From: Panorpa germanica
Taxonomy: Eukaryota > Arthropoda > Insecta > Mecoptera > Panorpidae
Reading direction: 5' to 3'
Length of the DNA stretch: 64,000 nucleotides
NCBI GenBank assembly: GCA_963678705.1
Contig: OY783204.1
Span: 23,260,759 to 23,324,758, forward strand
In this document: piece after piece, positions 1-11,812 of the stretch
Layout: each line of letters begins with the position of its first letter
How positions within the stretch are numbered: position 1 is the stretch's first letter
The notes under the pieces: generated by a model
Seen by the model: only the letters and a program-made list of their open reading frames with translations
The model's database searches: none
What the model was told of the DNA's origin: nothing
Program-made: the position numbers and the translations under genes

Positions 1-2115
1 AAATTTTTTTTATTATATCTCCATATAGAAAGAAGACTATAATCTTGTTAAAAATGATGAAAAGGTTCACTTTTATGATTTTAAGAGCAATGCAATTTTT
101 TGAGTATCTGCGTAGATATTTAAAATCTAATGAAGCAGTTATTTAATTTAAAGCCTAGCGAACATAACTGCATCAAAAAATTTCAAGAAATCCAAAAAAA
201 ATTTATAGAAAAAAAAGTCCATGAATTTAAAAAAGGTCGTATAAAAGCCAGAATCTCGTAGATATTTAAAATGCAATGAAGCAGTTAATCACCTTAAAGC
301 TTAGCGAACATAACTGCATCAAAAAATTTCAAGAAATCCAAAAAAAAATTATAGAAAAAAAAGTCCATGAATTTAAAAAAGGTCGCATAAAAGCCAGAAT
401 CGCGTAGATATTTAAAATGTAATGAAGCAGTTATTTACTTTAAAGCCTAACGAACATAACTGCATTAAAAAATTTCAAGAAATCCAAAAAAAATTTATAG
501 AAAAAAAGTCCATGAATTTAAAAAAGGTCGCATAAAAGCCAGAATCTCGTAGATATTTAAAATGCAATGAAGCAGTTATTTACCTTAAAGCCTAACGAAC
601 ATAACTGCATCAAAAAATTTCAAGAAATCCAAAAAAGATTTATAGAAAAAAAAGTCCATGAATTTAAAAAAGGTCGCATAAAAGCCAGAATCGCGTAGAT
701 ATTTAAAATGTAATGAAGCAGTTATTTACTTTAAAGCCTAACGAACATAACTGCATCAAAAAATTTCAAGAAATCCAAAAAAAATGTATAGAAGAAAAAG
801 TCCATGAATTTAAAAAAGGTCGCATAAAAGTCAGACGGGCGTAGTTATTTAAAAAGTAATGATGCAGTTCTTTATATTAGAGCATAACGAACATAACTGT
901 ATCAAAATATTTCAAAGAATCGAAAAAAAAAAAATTAGAAAAAAAAGTCCATGAATTTAAATAAGGTCGCATAAAACCCAGACACGCGTAGGTATTTTAA
1001 AAGAAATGATGCAGTTCTTTATTTTAGAGCATAACGAACATAACTGCATCAAAATATTTCAAAGAATCGAAAAAAAAAAATTTAGAAAAAAAAGTCCATG
1101 AATTTAAAAAAGGTCGCATAAAACCCAGACACGCGTAGGTATTTTAAAAGAAATGATGCAGTTCTTTATTTTAGAGCATAACGAACATAACTGCATCAAA
1201 ATATTTCAAAGAATCGAAAAAAAAAAATTTAGAAAAAAAAGTCCATGAATTTAAAAATGGTCGCATAAAACCCAGACACGCGTAGGTATTTTAAAAGAAA
1301 TGATGCAGTTCTTTATTTTAGAGCATAACGAACATAACTGCATCAAAATATTTCAAAGAATCGAATAAAAAAAATTTAGAAAAAAAAGTCCATGAATTTA
1401 AAAAAAGGTCACATAAAACCCAGACACGCGTAGGTATTTTAAAAGAAATGATGCAGGTCTTTCTTTTAGAGCATAACAAACATAACTGCATCAAAATATT
1501 TCAAAGAATCGAAAAAAAAAAATTTAGAAAAAAAAGTCCATGAATTTAAAAAAGGTCGCATAAAACCCAGACACGCGTAGGTATTTTAAAAGAAATGATA
1601 CAGTTCTTTATTATAGAGCATAACGAACATAACTGCATCAACATATTTCAAAGAATCGAAAAAAAAAAATTTAGAAAAAAAAGTCCATGAATTTAAAAAA
1701 GGTCGCATAAAACCCAGACACGCGTAGGTATTTTAAAAGAAATGATGCAGTTCTTTATTATAGAGCATAACGAACATAACTGCATCAAAATATTTCAAAG
1801 AATCTAAAAAAAAAATTAGAAAAAAATGTCCATGAATTTAGAAAAACTTGCATAATTTTCAAAAACGCGTAGATATTTCAAATTTAATTAAGTAGAATAA
1901 TAATTTAATGTGTAGTGGACAAAACCCTATCAAAAAATTTAGTAAATTTGAAAATTTAACTTTTAGAAAAAAAGTCCATTGATTTAAAAACAACTTGCAT
2001 AATTGCCAGAAAACCGTTGATATTTCAAGTTTAATTAAACAGATTATTAATTTAATGTGTAGCGGACAAGATCCCATCAAAATTTTATAATTGATAAGCA
2101 ATATATCGTTCATTA
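1..2115. repeat. Tandem satellite array, 145-148 bp unit, about 13 copies
   Basis: The landmark GTCCATGAATTT recurs at intervals of 145, 146, 147 or 148 bp from about 215 to 1840, and once more, degenerate, near 1975. Each unit carries the inverted pair GCAGTTAT / ATAACTGC around a variable spacer, then an A-run and the landmark. There are two subfamilies. Copies up to about 830 have GAAGCAGTTATTTA and AAAGCCTA; copies from about 840 have GATGCAGTTCTTTA and AGAGCATAACG. The last two units (about 1835-2115) are strongly diverged. The first 75 bases look like a different repeat. The short minus-strand reading frame near 1.9 kb is only the repeat read in frame. Confidence 0.95.
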
Positions 2116-2206
2116 ATGAAGTAATAAACTTTAATATATAAAGAATAAATTAGTTAGAAAACTTTCATAATTAAATATAATAGTAATTGTAATTATTAAT
2201 GTACCC

Positions 2207-2345
2207 CACTAGCATATACTTTAACCAAATGCGCCATCTCTTGAACAGTAGATACAACAGAAGCAGTTGCAGATTTATTTAAAAGATGGCACTGCAATTA
2301 TTATGTTAAGACCTCCTAATCTATATGCTACTACTAATACACACC
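2207..2345 (+). repeat. Dispersed repeat with GCGCCATCTCTTGAA core (family I)
   Basis: About 140 bp that reappears in inverted orientation at 6272-6412, inside GST-2 intron 4. Both copies contain TTTAACCA, GCCATCTCTTGAA, ATTTAAAAGATGG and CTACTACTAATACA in the same order. Shorter relatives of the core lie in intron 3 of GST-5 (about 17500-17545) and of GST-7 (about 25905-25965). It has no coding capacity and is probably a small non-autonomous transposon. Confidence 0.65.
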
Positions 2346-2519
2346 ATTAATTATTCCTATTCGTTATATACGTTACTTATAGTAAATTTAATACATCAAT
2401 AGTATTATTTGTTTCTTTTATTTCGCTTTTTTAATTACATAGATAATTACATGATAAACATATGACAATGATAAATAATAGGAGAAAAAACAAGTGCAGT
2501 AAAAAAGGAAAGAATTATT

Positions 2520-3595
2520 TTATTTTATGAATTCAAATTTTAAATTTATCATTAACTTTCTTAACTTATCAACCCCTTGTTGATTTTGTTTTTCAAAGTA
2601 TGGCAGATCCTTACATCTCTGAAACCAATTATCCAAACGGGGATGCTCTGAAACTGGATAAAGAAGATTCAAAGTACTTATGGTTGACACACAACTAAGA
2701 TCCGCCAAAGTCATCTAAAATATAAGATAAGATAAATATTACACTAAATATATCAAAAATATTTGAAGAATTTTAATTTAAATTTCTTACGTTAGCGCTT
2801 GCGACCCAGTCGTTCTTTTTTAAATATGCATCCATTAAATCATAAACGCGTTCAATACTTTCAATATGTTCAGGAGTTAATTTTTTACAATTTTCCTGGA
2901 AAATATTTTTCTGAAACAGAAACAGTTTTAACATTAATAAAACCTTTATTTTTGTTATTTTGAAATCATAGTAAACCTATGTAAAACTATTAAATTGATG
3001 AGATGATATTATAATGTATGAAATTTAGACGCCTGAAGAATAGGCAACTACTATAACACTAATCATTATTTTTTAATGTAGCTGTGTTTATTACACGTTA
3101 AAATGATAAATTGTTTCATTAAAATTAATAATAGTTATATAAAAACATGTATAATAATTACCATAATATATGCGTCTGTTTTAAATAATTCATTTGCTTC
3201 AAAAAACAATTTATCCAAAATACTAGCACGCAGGACAGGATCCTTTGGAAATAACTTCTCCGCTTCCGGATGTTTGCTTGTTTCCGCTAGGTAAATGATA
3301 ATAGCGTTGCTGTCGCATATCACCAGTCCATTGTCTTCCAAAACAGGAACTTTGTGCAAAGGATTTAACTAGAACAATCATAAATATATGAGGTTATATA
3401 CCAAACTTATGAAATTATAGTTGATGTTACCTGAATAAATTCTGGTTTCAGATGTTCTGATTTAAATAAATCGACTTTCTTTAGTTCAAGATCAACTTCT
3501 AGAGCAGCACTGGTAAGAAGAACCTTTCGTACCGGTGGACTGACAATGTGGTAGTGAAGAACCTTTATCTTGGATATTAAACTTCGGGAAGTCAT
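2520..3595 (-). CDS. GSTe: GST-1: Epsilon-like glutathione S-transferase, divergent, four exons
   Basis: Coding exons, complement: 3595-3431, 3368-3162, 2910-2791 and 2714-2520; every junction is GT-AG and phase 0. They give 228 residues. The N-terminus is about five residues longer than in its neighbours, so the candidate catalytic Ser, in VSPPVRKVLL, is at residue 19. The glutathione site reads LHKVPVLEDNG and then ICDSNAI: the usual Trp before DS is Cys and the usual His after DS is Asn. The GST C-domain N-capping region [11 protein letters not shown] is intact. Intron 2, present in all neighbours between exons 2 and 3, is absent. It is the only minus-strand GST and lies head to head with GST-2. 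Predicted reaction: glutathione conjugation in the cytosol. The two G-site changes may alter activity. Epsilon is more likely than Delta because of its position and its similarity to GST-2. Confidence 0.9.
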
Positions 3596-3673
3596 TGCTT
3601 GTTTCTGCAACAATTTTGTAAAATGTCTGTGTTGATACACAAGAAAATTAAAGTACCATTCAGAGCTACTGAG

Positions 3674-3780
3674 TCTTAGTTTAACTTTATGTTTTAACCT
3701 TAAATGTAAGTTTCACGTTTGAATTCTTTATATTGCACAACCTGAACTTAATTTTAAGGTTAAAACATAAAGTTAAAAAT
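3674..3780. mobile_element. Small fold-back element (family H)
   Basis: The left arm (about 3680-3713, with TTAACTTTATGTTTTAACC) is the reverse complement of the right arm (about 3745-3777), separated by about 30 bp. A related copy, sharing TTATGTTTTAACCTTAAATG, lies at 60642-60725 in GST-13 intron 2. It sits just upstream of the GST-1 start codon, so it may lie in that gene's promoter or leader. Confidence 0.6.
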
Positions 3781-5065
3781 AAAGTTGGTGGGAGTTGAAA
3801 TTAAAACTTAGTTAGTGCATCAGTATTATTGTTAATATCAACATAATAACAAATTACGTGACTGGTTATTTGTAAACACCCTGTTATAACATCTGAGCCC
3901 ATTACCTAATAAATTTAAATGAAAAATAATTGATGCGACTTTAGTCTCGCTTAAAACGCCAACAGCAGCAGAAGGAGTTATTGTTCAGCATCTCAACAAA
4001 ATCAGTTGGAAATTGAAATATTAATTTTCCGTAAGTATATTTAGTATTTATTAATTTAAAACTTAGCGCGCATCGGAGACACTACTATCTCAATAGTCTT
4101 AGATCCGTCCGTCTGTTTTTAATCAAAATACTATTTTTATAAATAATTATTAATAGAGAAATACTTTTAATTACCTTCCTTTAAGTATTTTTAATTAAAA
4201 TGTAACAACTAGCACACTGTGTCCTTGTCTGATGCACGGTGTTGTGCTTTAGCTCTCTCTCGCTCTTATGTATCTGCAACAATTGTAATCACGCTGTAGG
4301 ATCTTAAAGAAGAAGAGAGAGAGAGAGAGAGTTAGCGTATTACACTGTCTGGTACTATTAGATAATTGTTCTTTTATCGATGAAAGGTTGAAACAACACC
4401 CTGAGGCGTACTGAGAGAAGTGCGGATTATGTCTAGATACAATTATTCAAAACCAATTATGACTAGATATAATTTATTTTACCTGGTAAATCGTTCTACC
4501 TATCTTGTATTAGCTGTCCAAGCTAAGTAACTATTGTGATAACAATGAGTACAGCAACCGGCCGTTAAGACTCTTATTTTATATTTTGTTAAGACCTATT
4601 CTATAATTTGTAGATGAACGCTAAACTTAAATAAAGTGCAAAATAATTCCTTGCCATATTCCTAGATATTTCTTGGAGCGGACATAAGTAACATAATTCA
4701 AGTAAAACAATACAGTCTTTAAATCATCCTATTTATCTGATTTGCTTAATGTTGTTAGACATTTTGGTGCTTCGAATGTTTTTTGTATAATCAAGGGTCA
4801 CTGATCCACACTATGTACAGGGTACAGTTAGTTGCAATAGGTTAGAAAGAATAAGAATGAGTGCGGGAAAGAGAGAAAATATTTAGCGACGTTTGTTTGT
4901 TTATACTGATAAAAACATGGTTGATTTTACACTATAGTATCACAGAGTTTTAACATTTTAACTTAAAATAAATATATTAATATAATATAATTTTCAACCT
5001 ACTGTTAATAATCTAATAAGATATTTATTTGTTACAGATATTATAATTTAATTTACGAATAAATA
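3781..5065. other. Divergent intergenic region between GST-1 and GST-2
   Basis: This is the shared upstream region of two GST genes transcribed away from each other. I see no coding potential. A pyrimidine tract (about 4250-4265) and an AG-dinucleotide tract (about 4310-4331) are the only low-complexity features; GA tracts can bind GAGA-type factors, but this is not evidence of function. A candidate acceptor (TTGTTACAG, about 5030-5038) precedes the GST-2 ATG, so GST-2 may have a non-coding first exon here. Confidence 0.5.
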
Positions 5066-6750
5066 ATGTCTGTACCTGTGTTGTACGGCCATGAAGTAAG
5101 TCCACCAGTTAGAGCTGTCCTCCTTGTCACAGCCGCGTTGGATATAAAACTTGACTTCAAAGAAATAAATCTAGTGAATAAAGATCACCTCACAACAGAA
5201 TACATTAAGGTTTTGTATATATAAAAAAAACTTATTCAAATGGTGGATAAAGTGTTGACTATGTATCAGGCGCTATAATTCTAACATATATTTATTTTGT
5301 TCTAAATATTTTATTTTCAGATGAATCCTCAACACACAGTGCCCACTTTAAATGATAATGGATTTATTATTTGGGACAGGTCTGAAGTTATTGTAAAATA
5401 GTTGTTATTTTAATAAACTCATAAAAATATCAAAATGTATATAGGCTGTCCTCTTCAAGACGAAAGGGTTTGAATAATTGGTAGATTTAAAAACATACAA
5501 ATTAAGAAAACATGCGGTTACAAAAAGATATTTTCTTTCTGCGTAGTGCGGCCTCTTGAACTGAAGGATATACAACAAAAATAACATTTTAAAAACATAT
5601 GTTTCTATAGCTTTATTGTTCTTTAATTTATCATTTATTCGAACCTTTCAGTCTGCAAGAGAGATTTTAATTATTAATTAGTTTCAATATATTTCTTAAC
5701 TAGCAACGCAATCGCAGCCTACATTGTCAATCAGTATGGACCTGACGAATGTTCGCTTTATCCCACGGACCCCAAGAAACGCGCTGTGGTCGATCAAAGG
5801 TTACACTTTAATTCAGGAATTTTATTTCCACGCCTAAGCAGTATGCTTGTAAGTTAAGCGCAATAAAATGAAATTTCATTTACAAATAAAATAAAGAAGC
5901 AACTATTTTCTCTTTTAGACACCAGTCTTTCTTAAAAATGAGCCGATTATTCCACAATCAAGAATTAAATCGTGTTTAGATGCTTACGAATTTTTGGAAG
6001 TATTTTTGAATGATCGACCATGGCTTGCAGGTGAAGAAGTAACAATAGCGGACCTCTGTTGTGTTTCCACCGTAACCAGCATGAACCTGGTTGTACCTGC
6101 TTCCTCTGATAAGTACGAACATGACAATTACGTTGGATATACATTTTTTCAAAGGATTACATAGAAAACTTGACTCCTGTATGACTTATTTAACATATTT
6201 ATATATTTAACAAATTTTATTTATCAAAAGATGTGTGATTAAGGATTTTCAGCTCTGTAGTTGTAACGTAATGTATTAGTAGTAGTATACAAATCAGGCG
6301 GGTTTTAACAGAGTGATTGCCGTACCATCTTTTAAATGAATCTATAAGTGCTTGTGTTATATCCACTATTCAAGAGATGGCGTATATGGTTGAAGTTTAT
6401 GCTAATAATATTTATTGATGTTAATTATTATTTATCAGGTTTAATTGCTCATTTCCAGTATCTGATCCTGCTATTATAGCAATTGTTAATTTTATTTAAA
6501 TTAACCAATTAAAACAGTGTACGTTGATATCTTATATCGGAAATAAGTTACAAAGTAGTGATCGATTTCTGATTATATAAATAGAAAATAGTTATACACT
6601 TAATAATACAAAGGTATTTTCAGATATCCAAATATTCTTAAATGGATAGATAGATGTTCTTCCTTACCCTATTATGAAGAGAGTCAAAAAGGACTGGTTG
6701 CTTACAAGGATCTACTGGACTCGAAAGTTATTCTTGAGAAATATGACTAA
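5066..6750 (+). CDS. GSTe: GST-2: Epsilon-class glutathione S-transferase, five exons
   Basis: Exons 5066-5209, 5321-5379, 5704-5848, 5919-6112 and 6624-6750 join to 222 residues. N-domain: candidate catalytic Ser12 in EVSPPVRAVLL, then MNPQHTVPTLNDNG. The G-site signature is WDSNAI, with Asn replacing the family His as in GST-1. The third exon has the family block DQRLHFNSGILFPRL. The C-domain has WLAGEEVTIADLCCVST, and the tail carries YPNILKWIDRCSSLPYYEE. The exon 1 donor (GTTTTG) and exon 4 donor (GTACGA) are weak but are the only ones that keep the family frame. Intron 4 holds an inverted family-I repeat. The shared Asn suggests that GST-1 and GST-2 are sisters that diverged after an inversion. 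Function inferred from family: cytosolic glutathione conjugation of electrophiles. Confidence 0.95.
6272..6412 (-). repeat. Family-I repeat in GST-2 intron 4
   Basis: Reverse-complement copy of the repeat at 2207-2345. It matches through AGCATAAACTTCAACCA, CGCCATCTCTTGAA and TTTAAAAGATGG to CTACTACTAATACA. Confidence 0.65.
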
Positions 6751-7076
6751 AATTTTGCGAAAGTTTTACTATTGTACAATTTTTTTCCAGAAACATAGTC
6801 CCATTAAAAAATTGGACAAATTGGAAATATTCATCATTTAAAAAAAGTTCCAGGACTTTATATAAGCTTCTATAACAAACACCCGTAGCTTTGAAACGGG
6901 TAACCATACATCTATTGTATTATACTTAAAAAGAATTAAATCTTTAATTTTATTATTTGTTTTCATTTTTGCCATGGTAGCTGCAGTGTCAGAAGAAGAT
7001 GGTGAGTGGATACAACAGCGAAGCCAATTCTGACAAGAATCGTAGGAGATTTAGAAACATTATTTGTAGGGTAGAT

Positions 7077-7250
7077 ATAGTTCAAATTGCGAGAGTTCGG
7101 CGGTGACTTATACTTAAAAGAGGTTATAAGAGCGGTATAAATCTATAATACGATAATGAATTTTATCTTATTCGTTTCTATATACATTATAGAAAAATAA
7201 GTGAGTCAGTGCTTTTTATTTATACGCCACCACTTGTTTTAAGTATTTTG
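7077..7250 (+). mobile_element. Inverted-repeat MITE, family B (right end truncated)
   Basis: It begins TATAGTTCAAATTGCGAGAG and runs through GGTGACTTATACTTAAAA, TTATAAGAGCGGTATAAA and TTCGTTTCTATATACATTATAG to CACTTGTTTTAAGTAT. The full structure, with inverted ends of about 50 bp, is seen in the copies at 15358-15566 and 18448-18660. The centre carries TGAGTCA, an AP-1-like heptamer. Confidence 0.8.
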
Positions 7251-7290
7251 ATTATTTTGTCGTTGTGCAAGGTGTAGAAAAACAAAAATG

Positions 7291-7538
7291 CGGGCTTAGG
7301 CTCGTATTCCTGAGTCTTGCGAACAATGATCGTGATCGAACAGATCTGATTTATATGAGTGAATCATTTTACGAATCACTTTTAAAAGAGTATTCCAGTA
7401 CTATAATAATAAGTAATTATAAAATTTAGGAATAGTACAGGAATACTCTTTTAAAACTGATTCTTAAAATGATTCACTCATATAAATCAGATCTGTTCCA
7501 TCACGATCGTTGTTCGCAAAACTCAGGAATAGGGCCCT
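7291..7538. mobile_element. Long-armed fold-back element, family D
   Basis: Near-perfect palindrome with arms of about 105-110 bp. The left arm contains GTATTCCTGAGTCTTGCGAA, GATCGAACAGATCTGA and CACTTTTAAAAGAGTATTCC; the right arm repeats these in reverse complement around an AT-rich loop of about 40 bp. The outer ends are GGGC(T/C)... A second copy at 34942-35172 has the same architecture. No coding capacity. Confidence 0.85.
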
Positions 7539-8077
7539 TGACCACAATGTAAAACATAGGTGTCTTAAATTATATTATATGCGGTACAGTCCCGCTTCTA
7601 GGATAGGTAGGCCTCTAAGCACAAAATATGGAAACAATTTTGTTTAATTGTGGGCACGTACTTATGTTTAAATGCGGTTTTGATGCGATACATTAAATGA
7701 TAAAACAATTTATGAACCTAAAACCATCTGCGTCTCTTTAATGTGGGAAAACGATACAAAGGCAAAAGGAAACATCACGAGAAGTATTTGTGTTATGTCG
7801 GACGATATCAGATTTACAATCGATAAATCAACAGAATTATCACAAATGAGATAAAAACTGAATTTACATTATCATAAGTGCCAATGTCGGTTTTTTTTAA
7901 ATATATACAACTTAGCAAAATGATAGTATATATTTTGTAGTACAAATAAGAGAATGGGCCATTTTATATTTTGCTTTCGCTGTTAGCACGTCGTCTATAT
8001 TTTTAGTTTAAAGAAAGCGATATTACATCAGGTAAGAACTTTAAAATAATTAATTCTAGAATTACATGTATAAAGTA

Positions 8078-8620
8078 TAAAGTATCATTCCCCCACTCAC
8101 TGTTTTAATTTTATTTTGTATTTTGTATTTAATTTAAATTGTTTAGCATATGGCAATACGCGTAGTCATTCACAGTACCATTTTTAATTTTATTTATTTA
8201 TTTATTAAGTTTTCTTAGTTTTTTTAGAACCTTACAAGGTCCAATGTCTTAAATTAAAAATATTAAATTAAAAAAAAAACTATATTATATTATAACCTCT
8301 AAAATGTGACAATCTGTCACAGCTAGCATTTACTTTTAAAAGAAGTTTAATGTCAGTTTTTGAAAAATATAGAAGTGAAAACAATTTCTACTACTAATTG
8401 TTATTAAATACAGCAATTTTAATTATTTCACATACAATTTTGTCGAACTGCCAAAATGTATATTACTAACGATGCATACGCACCAACTAAATTAACTAAA
8501 CTTAAATTGAAACACAAATATGAAAAGGAATGCTTAAACTAAAACCTGAAATCTAGATTACAATATTAAATAAAAACAGTAAATTAAATATAACAAAAAG
8601 TGAGTGGGAATGAGGCTTTA
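8078..8620. mobile_element. Inverted-repeat element, family F, upstream of GST-3
   Basis: It starts AAAGTATCATTCCCCCACTC and ends AGTGAGTGGGAATGAGGCTT, imperfect inverted ends. The interior is AT-rich and non-coding. The copy at 44069-45330 is the same element interrupted by another transposon, which makes this the empty-site reference. It ends 81 bp before the GST-3 start codon and so forms much of the proximal upstream region. Confidence 0.75.
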
Positions 8621-8701
8621 TGTATAATAACGTTTATATAGAAGTTAATGGTTACATGTCAATAACTTTGTGCATAAAATTTGGTCAGAGGATAATCAAA
8701 A

Positions 8702-10098
8702 ATGGCTTCTAAAGATGTAATCTTATATGGAGTGGATATAAGTCCCCCCACACGCTGTGTCTTACTAACTGCTAAAGCTCTGGGAATTCGTTTAGACTAC
8801 AGAATCGTAAACCTACTTGCAGGAGAGCATAAAACAGAAGAATTTATAAAAGTAAGTCAAAATTATTGATTATTACGTAGTAGCTAAATAAAATTAAGTT
8901 GAGATGAGAAGTTGCCACTGCAAGAAAAGTTTACTTTGTATTTAATATTGACAAATGGTTTTGCAGAACAATCCACAACACACTGTGCCTACTCTTAACG
9001 ATAACGGATTTATAGTTTGGGACAGGTAATAAATTCATACATTTGTAATTTAATTTTCCTAAGTGTTACTTAAGTTGCATATTATCTAGGCGCAATGACA
9101 TTGATGTGTCCTCTATTGCCCAAATAATAAACTACATAGTTTTGATTACTTTAAATAGATGTCAGTAGTGGGTTTAAATGTTTGATAACTTCATTTAAAA
9201 TCAAATAAGTTTTAATTATTTTACCAGAAAATTTTATTTGTACTTCTAAAAGGTTTCTAGTGACATCTTTTAATGAGTAGTTAAACATATAAATATTTTC
9301 TTACTAGCCATGCGATTGCTGCATACCTTGTTACTAAGTACGGCCCAAAAGATTGCCCATTGTATCCAACCAACCCTGAAACTCGTGCTCTGATTGATCA
9401 GAGATTACATTTCGATTCTGGGATTTTATTTGCGCGTCTTAGAGTAATGATGGTAAGAAACAAGATGAGATACAAATTAGATTATCCAAAAATTAGTGTG
9501 ACATTTTATTCCAATAATGATTTGTCATTCAAGGAACCAGTGTTCTTCTTCGGACAAAAGGAAGTTGAACCTGCTGCTGTTACCAAAGTGTATGAAGCGT
9601 ACGACTTTCTGGAAGCTTTCTTAAAGAGCACAAATACACCTTATTTAGTTGGGGACAATTTGACAATCGCTGATTTTAGCTGCGTTTCTTCTGTTAATAG
9701 CTTGGAAACTGTTTGTCCTATCGAAGAATCCAAGTAAGTTAATGACTCTTAAGAAAAGTTTTTTAAATAGAATAAAAAATATTCATGAACTGGTCTCCTT
9801 GTACTTCTACCACTTCATATATAATCTCGTTAAACTAACAATCAATAGGTGGCAACAGAAGTTGATAGTATCGACTGCACTATTCTCATTTATTTTGTTA
9901 TTTAAAACTTATGTTGATGATTCTTGATTATTCTATTTTCTTCTATTGATTGCTGATTCTTCTTTTTAAATTTTCAGATATCCTTATCTCACTGCTTGGC
10001 TGATCAGATGTAAAGAAATTCCATACTATGATGAGACCAATAAGAAAGGAGTCAATGATTTCTTAAAAGCATATAAAATGAAAACTGGAAAAGCATAA
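8702..10098 (+). CDS. GSTe: GST-3: Epsilon-class glutathione S-transferase, five exons
   Basis: Exons 8702-8851, 8967-9025, 9308-9452, 9534-9733 and 9978-10098 give 224 residues. Candidate catalytic Ser14 in [19 protein letters not shown]-site loop NNPQHTVPTLNDNG and signature WDSHAI. The block [17 protein letters not shown] is canonical. Exon 4 is 200 nt, two codons longer than the usual 194, because of an insertion around FLKSTNTPYLVGDN before LTIADFSCVSS. The tail is KEIPYYDETNKKGV and ends MKTGKA, like the TGQA endings of GST-5 to GST-7. All splice sites are canonical. A poly(A) signal AATAAA lies near 10279. Expected cytosolic phase-II detoxification enzyme; substrate not deducible. Confidence 0.97.
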
Positions 10099-10400
10099 TA
10101 TTCTTATTCTTATCCCATATGCTATATATTAAGTTAGTCTTTTCTTTATTTTATTTTAAAAAAGTTTTGTACAAATAATTAAATATTTTATGTACAATTT
10201 TAGGTTGTTTCTTTTTAAATAACATTAGTATTTACCCCGTCGCAAGCGACGTCTGTTTATTATGTATGATTTGAAATGAATAAAATAGTTTCATTACAAA
10301 TTTAAATTGCATTTTTAAATTCTAATATTTGGTTTAAATATAGTTGTGAAGTGATGTTCAATTATTTGATTTGTAAATTAGGTGTTGAAATTAGTTTCTT

Positions 10401-10662
10401 GAGATGAAAGAAGGTTTTACTCTTTTCAAAATTAATAAAAATGTTGTACTTTTAATTTTACCGAACCTAAGATTTTCTAGTTTTCTTGAGATGAGAGAAG
10501 GTTAAACTCTTGTTAAAATTGATGAAAATGTTGTATTTTTAATTCTAACAAAAATAAGATTTTCTCCATTTCTTAAGATGAAAGAAGGTTATACAGTTGC
10601 TAAAGTTGCTAAATATGTTGTATTTTTAATTGTGTCAAAAGTAAGATTTTCTGCTTTCGTTA
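10401..10662. repeat. Three tandem copies of an approximately 87-bp unit
   Basis: GAGATGAAAGAAGGTT-type segments start at about 10401, 10488 and 10575. Each is followed by ATGTTGTA(C/T)TTTTAATT and AAGATTTTCT. Single related units occur near 40-75 and near 19075-19140, so the unit is dispersed as well as tandem. Confidence 0.75.
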
Positions 10663-10689
10663 AAAGATAGTTACGTTTTTAAAAAGTCA

Positions 10690-11745
10690 TTATTACCTAT
10701 ATATCATACCGTGTTTTATATATGTCAAGATCACACAGATATAAAAATATGTCCTAATTTAAAAATCAATAAAACTCGAACAGTTTTCTATTAATAGTTT
10801 ATGAAAAATATCTTCATACTGTAGTTGTCTTCTAAATAATTTATTAGAAAATACGGCGTAAGTTTAAAGCTTAATTATTCAAGACAATATAGTCAGTATA
10901 CGTTGAAAAAGAAATATCACAAAACTTTTCTAATGTGTCACGCAGGTGTCACAGGTGTTAGATTGTAGGTGGAAAAGTATACTCCTACAAACAATCACAC
11001 GTCAATAGCTTATTTTCTATGGGGAGGACAATTAACCTTGACAACTTTTTAATTTGACGTGGTTAAATGTGGACACGTGCAGAGAGATGTCTCTACGAAA
11101 AGTCTGTGTGCGACCAAGAGAACGATAAGATTTATCTTGCTAATGTCGCACTTGTTCTGACTGACAATTTCTAACTAGGTTTTTGTTTTCTGAACAATTA
11201 TAAACACATCAATATTTTTTGCTCTTTGTTTGATAAAATACGTAAATAATGTAATAGGCAAGAAAAAGACTGGGTTAGTATGTCATCAACTTCACATTAG
11301 TGTTCGATGCAGTAAACTTTGAATTATAAATGAGGAATTAAATTGCTTCATCGAATGAATGATAAAATATTTACTTAGGGAAAAATAATGCGCATGTTCC
11401 TTGCTAAAACACATGCAATAAATTAGCTTTTAAAATATTGTCTTGTTCTTAATTTCTGCAGTTGCATTCGTTATCTTGACTAGCACATTATCTGTTGTCG
11501 CCTACAGCCTGCATTTATCGTAAGTATACATATATTTAACTATATTCTTGTTGAAACAGAGTGTTTTAAATGAGATGATACCATTTCCAAGTAAAATATA
11601 TTTTTAATTCGAAAACAAAATTGAATTTCTTTTTCTATATATTATCAACTCAATTCATAACAGTATTTATCGAATATACTGAGATTCAAATGGGCATCTT
11701 TGAATGAGATATAATGGGTTACTCTTTTTTAAGTAAAATTTAGCG
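10690..11745. repeat. Segmental duplication, GST-4 upstream copy
   Basis: This stretch is paralogous to 19276-21350, upstream of GST-6. Shared blocks include AATAAAACTCGAACAG, CACAAAACTTTTCTA, GTCACAGGTGTTAGATT, AAAAAGACTGGGTTAGT, TTGTTCTTAATTTCTGCAG and GAAACAGAGTGTTTTAAATG. The other copy has since gained transposons; this one is compact and approximates the original layout. Confidence 0.8.
11461..11519 (+). promoter_or_regulatory. Candidate non-coding first exon of GST-4
   Basis: The sequence GTTGCATTCGTTATCTTGAC to TTTATC is followed by a strong donor, GTAAGTATAC. The paralogous block before GST-6 keeps the same donor. An acceptor (ATTCAG) lies at about 11801-11806, seven bases before the GST-4 ATG. 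Alternatively transcription starts downstream at the TATAAAAG near 11780. The transcription start is not defined. Confidence 0.5.
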
Positions 11746-11812
11746 CGTTTAGATTTATTTTCGGTGATTCGCGATATTTATAAAAGATTGTTATTTTTTA
11801 ATTCAGTTCAAA

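Noticed and set aside
1-2115. CRISPR-like regular spacing of repeats
   Set aside because: The whole 147-bp unit repeats with no unique spacers, and the setting is eukaryotic. It is a satellite.
2520-3595. GST-1 as a pseudogene
   Set aside because: Initially suspected because the exons looked incomplete, but four exons with GT-AG junctions splice to an uninterrupted 228-residue protein.
3596-5065. Bidirectional GAGA-controlled promoter
   Set aside because: Only one short AG tract is present; there is no mapped start or paired core promoter, so I list the region as upstream sequence only.
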